DNA from: an uncultured Candidatus Saccharibacteria bacterium | Lineage (GTDB): Bacteria > Patescibacteria > Saccharimonadia > Saccharimonadales > JACDBH01 | Length of the DNA stretch: 11,660 nucleotides | Direction of reading: 5' to 3' | Assembly: GCA_946479835.1 (NCBI GenBank) | Contig: CAMLHD010000026.1 | Span: forward strand, 1 to 11,660 | In this document: positions 7,361 to 11,660 of the stretch, one piece after another | How positions within the stretch are numbered: the first letter of the stretch is position 1 | Layout of the letters: the number at the start of each line of letters is the position of its first letter | Program-made: the position numbers and the translations under genes | The notes under the pieces: model-generated | What the model saw: only the letters and a program-made list of their open reading frames with translations | Told to the model about the DNA's origin: nothing | Database searches by the model: none

Positions 7361-7386
7361 GGTGACGGATTGCACGGTATATCTTA

Positions 7387-7953
7387 ATGTTGTCGAGAAT
7401 AAAAGATAATCAGCAGGGCATAGCGTTCGTTGTTGTTCTGATTGGTGTCGTGGTCGTCTTAGGCATAGGCGTAGCAATTGCCAATGTGGCCGTATCAAAC
7501 AATGCCAACAAGACCGCGTCGATCTTGGAACAGCAGAATATAAATAACGGTTTGGCTCCGGAAACCACAGGGCAATCCATTCCTAATGAAACGCCAACTA
7601 GCGAAACTTCGAATTCTTCGCCTAGCACCGAAAAACCAAGCACGAGAACACCATCTTCTTCACCGCCAAGTTCGCCACCACCATCCAGTCCGTCTCCAGC
7701 GCAGCCTACGACGCATAACATAGGAATCTACGATGATTATTTTTCGCAGACTAGTTTGACGATCAAGAAGGGCGATACGGTCAAATGGACGAATTATGGC
7801 ACTTTTCATAATGTCGTCAAAAGCGGAGCGTTTAACTCTGGCGATTTGTATGGCGGCCAAACTTTCTTATATATGTTCAGCTCAGCCGGAACATTCAGCT
7901 ACGAATGCACATACCATAACGGTATGAACGGTACGATAACCGTTCAAAATTGA
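7387..7953 (+). CDS. Small membrane-anchored cupredoxin (plastocyanin/amicyanin-like)
   Basis: The 188-residue protein has a short N-terminus (MLSRIKDNQQG) before a membrane segment at about 12-33. A Ser/Pro/Thr-rich linker (about 55-108) follows, then a cupredoxin domain (110-188). The type 1 copper ligands are present: His141 (TFHNV), Cys174, His177 and Met180 (YECTYHNGM, C-x2-H-x2-M). Cupredoxins carry electrons or store copper outside the membrane. The gene is 26 bases after the cupredoxin fusion gene and is probably its co-transcribed partner. No Shine-Dalgarno is evident before ATG 7387, so the start is set by the membrane segment. The QQG followed by a hydrophobic run faintly recalls prepilins, but the usual Glu is missing. 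Its electron partner is unknown. Confidence 0.85.
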   Translation: MLSRIKDNQQGIAFVVVLIGVVVVLGIGVAIANVAVSNNANKTASILEQQNINNGLAPETTGQSIPNETPTSETSNSSPSTEKPSTRTPSSSPPSSPPPSSPSPAQPTTHNIGIYDDYFSQTSLTIKKGDTVKWTNYGTFHNVVKSGAFNSGDLYGGQTFLYMFSSAGTFSYECTYHNGMNGTITVQN

Positions 7954-7968
7954 TTTAATATTTATTTT
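7925..7968 (+). terminator. Possible weak intrinsic terminator at the end of the cupredoxin gene
   Basis: An 8-base-pair perfect stem (TGAACGGT at 7925-7932, ACCGTTCA at 7939-7946) with a 6-base loop overlaps the last codons. It is followed by an AT-rich stretch with interrupted T runs (ATTTATTTT). The T tract is not contiguous with the stem, so termination may be weak. A strong promoter lies about 50 bases downstream, consistent with a transcript boundary here. Confidence 0.35.
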
Positions 7969-8013
7969 GCAATCACAGTTATACACAACAGAGGTAAATC
8001 AATTTACTTTTCA

Positions 8014-8042
8014 TTGACAATTCGCCCCTGTAAACGTTTAAT
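8014..8042 (+). promoter_or_regulatory. Strong sigma70-type promoter for the paralogue array, near-leaderless
   Basis: A perfect TTGACA (8014-8019) and TTTAAT (8037-8042, five of six) are separated by an ideal 17 bases. The predicted start site is about 8049, only some five bases before ATG 8054. There is no Shine-Dalgarno between the -10 box and the start codon, so the mRNA would be leaderless or nearly so. Confidence 0.7.
8031..8040. promoter_or_regulatory. Perfect 10-base palindrome overlapping the -10 box, possible operator
   Basis: TAAACGTTTA is its own reverse complement and overlaps the -10 hexamer of the promoter at 8014-8042. A dimeric repressor bound here would block the polymerase. 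The site is short and AT-rich, so chance is a real alternative. Confidence 0.3.
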
Positions 8043-8053
8043 ATTACATAAGC

Positions 8054-9175
8054 ATGAACGAATACAGCAGAGCGATCAAAACGCTCAAGCTGCCGGTTAT
8101 AGGAGCAGTTCTGGTTGTTATGCTTAGTGTCGTCATCATTGTTGCTCAAACCTCGTTTCCGTTCCTACGTTTTGAAGCAGAGCAAAGTACTCTTGGAGTA
8201 AATGTTCAGGCCGCAGGTGATCCTTCGGCTTCTGGCGGCAGCTATATTTACTATACTGATCCTCTTACCACGCCGCCACCGGCGGGGGTGCAGTTCTTCG
8301 ATGATTTCTCAACGGTTGAAGCTATGAACCGATACGATTGGCAGGTATTCCACGGCGGCATACAAGACCCGCGCACACTACCTGATGGCGTGCATTCCTG
8401 GTGGGGCGACCATTCTATGGCCTGTGCCGCTCCAGCAACGACGATGCCTCCGACCCTAGGCCAGTTGCGCGAGGTTCACACGCATCCTGCCACAGCCGAT
8501 CCCGGCCCAGTTGAAACTATCGGTGAGGTAGCCTACTGGTGCGGTCCCTCTGGCCCGGACTCAGGGCACTTCATGTCGTCGATGGAAACGGTCGGTTATG
8601 CCTCTATTGCCTTCACGCCTAAAGGTGCTCCACTCAATAATGTGCGTAAAATTTGCTGGGACATGAATCTCAACGATATAGCTAGCTGGTGGCTGCAGCT
8701 CGATGTGATTCCCGAATCACTTTTTCAGGCCAATAACGGCGATCTGTTCTACGAGGAAAACGCAGAGGTTGCCTCAGCCGCCCACAATATAACGGGTGAT
8801 GCCTTCATGTTCTTTATGATGCGCGGCTCGACTCGGGTATTCCAGCCGGGCTTAGGCATTGACGATCCAGACTTCGCAAACGTATTCGCGATTACCAACT
8901 TTCCGCATCACGATCGGGCGAAGCGCTACAAGCACTGCATCATAGATAACGAAAACGGTACTATCACGGCAGAGCTCTATGGACGGCGCAGTGCTACCGA
9001 TATCGAAATACGCACACACCGAGGGGCAATTCCAAACGGTCCGGTGCGCGTGATATTCGAACACTCAAATTACCACAACTCTAAAGACGCTGATCACTAT
9101 GATCAATTTACGGCGAACGGGAAAACACTTGGCGACGAGCTGACCGTTCACTGGGATAACGTAAGGATAGAATAG
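8054..9175 (+). CDS. Exported FEAE-motif protein with Cys-rich ConA-like domain, array member 1
   Basis: The 373-residue protein has a membrane segment at about 14-31 ending VIIVAQ, then the RFEAEQ...SASGGSYIYY motif (39-67) and a short Pro linker. The main domain (about 78-373) opens with VQFFDDFST and closes with VHWDNVRIE, as in concanavalin-type sandwiches where the first and last strands pair. Family motifs are GDHSMAC, YWCGPSGPDSGHFMSSMET, VRKICWDMNLND and YKHCIIDNE. Four Cys (124, 163, 201, 295) are conserved in all complete members and suggest two disulfides in the exported domain. It is the first gene after a strong promoter and is followed by a paralogue after eight bases. It may bind or cleave glycans, but no catalytic residues can be named. 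I know this style only as hypothetical exported proteins. Confidence 0.8.
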   Translation: MNEYSRAIKTLKLPVIGAVLVVMLSVVIIVAQTSFPFLRFEAEQSTLGVNVQAAGDPSASGGSYIYYTDPLTTPPPAGVQFFDDFSTVEAMNRYDWQVFHGGIQDPRTLPDGVHSWWGDHSMACAAPATTMPPTLGQLREVHTHPATADPGPVETIGEVAYWCGPSGPDSGHFMSSMETVGYASIAFTPKGAPLNNVRKICWDMNLNDIASWWLQLDVIPESLFQANNGDLFYEENAEVASAAHNITGDAFMFFMMRGSTRVFQPGLGIDDPDFANVFAITNFPHHDRAKRYKHCIIDNENGTITAELYGRRSATDIEIRTHRGAIPNGPVRVIFEHSNYHNSKDADHYDQFTANGKTLGDELTVHWDNVRIE

Positions 9176-9183
9176 CTTCAAGC

Positions 9184-10323
9184 ATGATAAATATCGCAAG
9201 AAAATTTAAGCTTCCAAAGAATAGGATCTTCGTTATATGCGCGTGCCTCATCTTAAGCGGCGCGGTCTTGCTCGCTCAATCGGCGCTTCCGTCTTTTAAG
9301 TTCGAGGGCGAAGCGGGTACTTTAGGGCAGCAGGCCTTCGTGGGCGCGGATGCTTCGGCAAGCGGGGGATCATACTTGGGTTTTATTACGGCTCCGCCAG
9401 CCGGCGTACAGTTCTCGGAAGATTTTTCTTCCCCGAACAGCGTAAACAGGTTCGTTTACCAGCGCATCCACGGCTCTCCTACCCATGATCATACCGATGC
9501 GGATCCGTTTGAAGGGATTGACCAAGATACCATTAATTATACTTACATGGGTGATCATGACATGAACTGCGGCAATCCGAATCTAACGAAGCGTGGACCA
9601 ATTGGTTTTGAGCCATCGACAGCACCACTCAGGACATTCCAGCAGATCAACACCTCGCGCGTGGGGAATCCTGACGATCAAACCGTTTGGTACTGTGCTC
9701 CGGGTGATGATCCGGGCAGGGCGCATATGATGACTGGACTTACCACATTCGCATATGCCCACTTGGATTTTATGCCCAACCAGACATTCCAAGATGTCAG
9801 AAAAATCTGTTTTGATGTTAACTGGAGCGAGATGGGCGGGCGTAAATGGATGCAGGTTGCCGTTGTTCCGGAATCATATTTTCAAGCTAATAATTCCCGT
9901 ATGTCTTATGCTTTGCCTTCGCTCGAAGGCGACGGCAACGTCGCCGTTAAAGCTGTACTGGTCCGTAACGGCACCTTCTTGTATTCGGCATTCCGTAGCT
10001 CAATGGAGACAATTACTGGCGGAGCTTCATCAGCAGACGGTGACCAGTCCTTTGGAAGTGGCTTTAACGACGGCAGCCGCTACCATGACAAAGCGCCGCG
10101 ATTCACAAATTGCATAGAGGACGTAGGCAATAATCAGATCAGAATCAGCCGCCCTAATTTCCCTAATGAACTAGGTGGCCCGGAAACCAGGACAATGCGC
10201 GGCAGATTCCCGGATGGCCAAGCGCGAGTAATCTTCCAAGACGTAACCTATGATGGGCCGAAGGGTGATAATGTCTCGGACGACATGGTTACTTGGCACT
10301 GGGATAATATTCTTATAGAGTAA
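9184..10323 (+). CDS. Exported FEAE-motif protein with Cys-rich ConA-like domain, array member 2
   Basis: This is a 379-residue paralogue of its neighbours. The membrane segment (about 15-31) ends SGAVLLAQ and is followed by KFEGEAG...SASGGSYLGF (39-67), where Gly replaces the Ala of FEAE. The main domain runs from VQFSEDFSS to WHWDNILIE. It contains MGDHDMNC, WYCAPGDDPGRAHMM, VRKICFDVNWSEM, VPESYFQANN and FTNCIED; the invariant Cys are 129, 171, 209 and 310. The start has no nearby Shine-Dalgarno (AAGGA at 9163-9167 is 16 bases away), so translation probably depends on coupling to the gene eight bases upstream. Its stop overlaps a possible start of the next gene as TAATG. The function is unassigned, as for the rest of the family. 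Confidence 0.8.
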   Translation: MINIARKFKLPKNRIFVICACLILSGAVLLAQSALPSFKFEGEAGTLGQQAFVGADASASGGSYLGFITAPPAGVQFSEDFSSPNSVNRFVYQRIHGSPTHDHTDADPFEGIDQDTINYTYMGDHDMNCGNPNLTKRGPIGFEPSTAPLRTFQQINTSRVGNPDDQTVWYCAPGDDPGRAHMMTGLTTFAYAHLDFMPNQTFQDVRKICFDVNWSEMGGRKWMQVAVVPESYFQANNSRMSYALPSLEGDGNVAVKAVLVRNGTFLYSAFRSSMETITGGASSADGDQSFGSGFNDGSRYHDKAPRFTNCIEDVGNNQIRISRPNFPNELGGPETRTMRGRFPDGQARVIFQDVTYDGPKGDNVSDDMVTWHWDNILIE

Positions 10324-10327
10324 TGCG

Positions 10328-10332
10328 AAGAG
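10328..10332 (+). promoter_or_regulatory. Weak ribosome binding site favouring the ATG at 10338
   Basis: AAGAG lies five bases before ATG 10338. The upstream in-frame ATG at 10323 overlaps the previous stop (TAATG) and has no such site. Starting at 10338 places FEAE at residues 40-43, exactly where the equivalent motif lies in the two preceding paralogues. Confidence 0.4.
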
Positions 10333-10337
10333 TCAAT

Positions 10338-11477
10338 ATGATTAAGCCTATAAAAATACTCAAGCAACAATATCAAGCGCTTATATCTATAGGAATGATT
10401 GCGGTCTTGAGTGGCGCGATTCTGCTGGCGCAGGCCGTACTGCCTTATATCAGATTTGAGGCCGAGCAGGGTCAGCTGAGCGGACAGGCTTCACTTTCGT
10501 CCGGCACGGATGATACGGCATCGGGCGGCTCATTTGTATTATTCACATCTACGCTGCCACCGCCACCGCCAACAGGAGCGCAATTTTCAGAATCATTTGA
10601 AACTCTGGCAGGTTTCACCAACCGTTTTGAGCTTGGCTTTTCTGTAAACGATAACGATGGGGCGCCAACCGGTGCCGGAATGTGTCGTTCCGGACACAAT
10701 CCTCCATGGCAATGTGTAGCCAATCTCGACCCAGCTAACCTGCCGGATTGGGCTGAACATTTTGAGCAGTGGCAGGGCGACCATGATATGAGTTGCGGTA
10801 CACCGGCAACGCAGCGCACGGTGGATATAAATAATAAGACCACGCTATTTTGGTATTGTGCTCCAGGCAATGATCCGGCCAAGGGCCACGTCATGACATC
10901 TCTGCACACCAGCGGTTACGGCATAGCATGGATGTCCCCGAAAGATTATTTACGCGACGTGCGGCAAGTATGTTGGGATATGAATCTAACGGATCTGGCT
11001 GGTGGTGAGTGGGCGCAGATGATTATCATTCCAAGATCCGACGTAGAGCGTACCAATGGCGACCTTGGTTTTACCGGTCCTGGCTTCCAGGAAGGCAGCG
11101 GGCCTACAACCGGTATTCATCCTGGGCCGAACGCAGTCGGAGTTAAGATTTTCCGAGGAGGGGCAGAAGCTTGGCGTGGCAGCGGCTTCATTACTTCCAG
11201 CACAGGCAGCTTGCCGGCTTTCCGGGATCGGGCAGCACGCTTTAAGCACTGTCTGAGCGAGAACCCTGGTGGTGGCCTGACTCTTATTCAGGCCCGGCCA
11301 GACGGCAGTACTGCTACCCGTACAGCATCCGGGTCATTGCCTGACGGCGAAGTCAGGATAGTATTCCAATCCGATGTGTATGACTCGGGCAAGCACAATG
11401 AAGATTCGACTCACAGGCCGATCAACTCGGCCAACGACCCATCAACTTGGCATTGGGATAATATATTAGTAGAGTAG
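10338..11477 (+). CDS. Exported FEAE-motif protein with Cys-rich ConA-like domain, array member 3
   Basis: From ATG 10338 the protein has 379 residues (384 from ATG 10323). The membrane segment (about 14-31) ends SGAILLAQ and is followed by RFEAEQG...TASGGSFVLF (39-69) and a Pro-rich linker. The domain runs from AQFSESFET to WHWDNILVE and carries QGDHDMSC, WYCAPGNDPAKGHVMTS, VRQVCWDMNLTDL and FKHCLSEN. The four family Cys are 153, 174, 212 and 305. Two extra Cys (116, 126) flank a Gly/Pro/Trp-rich loop absent from the siblings and could form a third disulfide. It is closest to array member 2 in the anchor and C-terminal motifs. The next paralogue begins nine bases after its stop. Confidence 0.8.
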   Translation: MIKPIKILKQQYQALISIGMIAVLSGAILLAQAVLPYIRFEAEQGQLSGQASLSSGTDDTASGGSFVLFTSTLPPPPPTGAQFSESFETLAGFTNRFELGFSVNDNDGAPTGAGMCRSGHNPPWQCVANLDPANLPDWAEHFEQWQGDHDMSCGTPATQRTVDINNKTTLFWYCAPGNDPAKGHVMTSLHTSGYGIAWMSPKDYLRDVRQVCWDMNLTDLAGGEWAQMIIIPRSDVERTNGDLGFTGPGFQEGSGPTTGIHPGPNAVGVKIFRGGAEAWRGSGFITSSTGSLPAFRDRAARFKHCLSENPGGGLTLIQARPDGSTATRTASGSLPDGEVRIVFQSDVYDSGKHNEDSTHRPINSANDPSTWHWDNILVE

Positions 11478-11486
11478 GGTGAAGTC

Positions 11487-11660
11487 ATGAAACTTAAAGA
11501 AATCAAAAATCGGGCTAAGCTCACGGACATCAAACAGGCACCCAGGTTAATTTCATTGGTTTTAATCCTGGTTGTTTTTAGCGGTCTTCTCATTGCCCAA
11601 TCGGTGCTACCGTCTGCGCGTTTTGAGGCGGAGGCCGGCAGCTTAAGCGGCAATGCCTCA
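11487..11660 (+). CDS. Exported FEAE-motif protein, array member 4, 3' truncated by window edge
   Basis: Only the first 58 codons are visible. A basic N-terminus (MKLKEIKNRAK) leads into a hydrophobic segment (about 21-37) ending SGLLIAQSVLP, then ARFEAEAGSLSGNAS at the window edge. The anchor and motif match the three preceding proteins, so this is very likely another paralogue. GGTGAAG (11478-11484) lies two bases before ATG, too close for a strong site, and coupling to the upstream gene is likely. The main domain cannot be seen. Confidence 0.75.
   Translation, partial: MKLKEIKNRAKLTDIKQAPRLISLVLILVVFSGLLIAQSVLPSARFEAEAGSLSGNAS

Noticed and set aside
7387..7470. Prepilin-like N-terminus of the small cupredoxin (QQG before a hydrophobic run)
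   Set aside because: The conserved Glu five residues after the cleavage site is missing, and the rest of the protein is a linker and cupredoxin, so a simple membrane anchor is the better reading.
7410..7721. Open frame of 103 codons on the - strand
   Set aside because: It mirrors the Ser/Pro/Thr linker of the small cupredoxin, giving an artificial Gly/Glu/Val-rich product.
9755..10117. Open frame of 120 codons on the + strand in another frame
   Set aside because: It sits inside array member 2, whose frame carries the conserved family motifs; the alternative translation has none.
10472..10909. Open frame of 145 codons on the - strand
   Set aside because: It lies wholly antisense to array member 3, whose motifs and Cys pattern are conserved in paralogues. 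The antisense product is low-complexity and has no recognisable feature.
1..11660. CRISPR arrays, tRNA or rRNA genes, insertion sequences, or a recoded genetic code
   Set aside because: I saw no spaced direct repeats, transposase motifs or RNA-gene signatures. TGA ends genes at 4207-4209 and 7951-7953, and no accepted protein needs TGA read through.

Overview
The window looks like a chromosomal segment from a Candidate Phyla Radiation (Patescibacteria) bacterium, most likely a Saccharibacterium. This placement is an inference from gene style recalled from that group. The signs are small exported proteins with N-terminal membrane anchors, Ig-like repeats with a Cys pair, a recurrent post-anchor motif FEAE(A/Q)G...ASGGSY, dense one-strand packing, and TGA used as a true stop (which argues against the recoded Gracilibacteria/Absconditabacteria). 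Every gene I accept is on the + strand, almost every product is a membrane or exported protein, and no gap exceeds 130 bases.

Region 1 (1-3095) is envelope maintenance. It holds the C-terminal part of a LytR-CpsA-Psr (LCP) glycopolymer transferase cut by the left edge, an unrecognised polytopic membrane protein, and a membrane-anchored HtrA/DegQ-type serine protease with a complete catalytic triad and one PDZ domain.

Region 2 (3155-7953) begins with a candidate promoter and carries four closely spaced genes. They encode a membrane-anchored protein with a cohesin-like domain, a protein ending in a type I dockerin-like module, a large Cys-rich ConA-like protein fused to a C-terminal type 1 copper (cupredoxin) domain, and a small membrane-anchored cupredoxin. 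The adjacent cohesin and dockerin genes suggest a small cellulosome-like docking pair on the surface of a very reduced cell.

Region 3 (8014-11660) begins with a strong sigma70-type promoter that sits almost on the start codon. It contains a tandem array of at least four paralogues. Each has an N-terminal anchor, the FEAE motif and, in the three complete ones, a Cys-rich beta-sandwich-like domain ending in (W/V)HWDN(I/V). The fourth runs off the right edge.

Working model (inference): the three complete array proteins and the cupredoxin fusion share one export/anchor module plus one glycan-binding or glycan-cleaving-like fold. The cohesin/dockerin pair would provide calcium-dependent assembly on the surface, the cupredoxins a copper redox or copper-binding function, and HtrA quality control of these exported, disulfide-bonded proteins. 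No catalytic activity can be assigned to the ConA-like proteins from the sequence alone.
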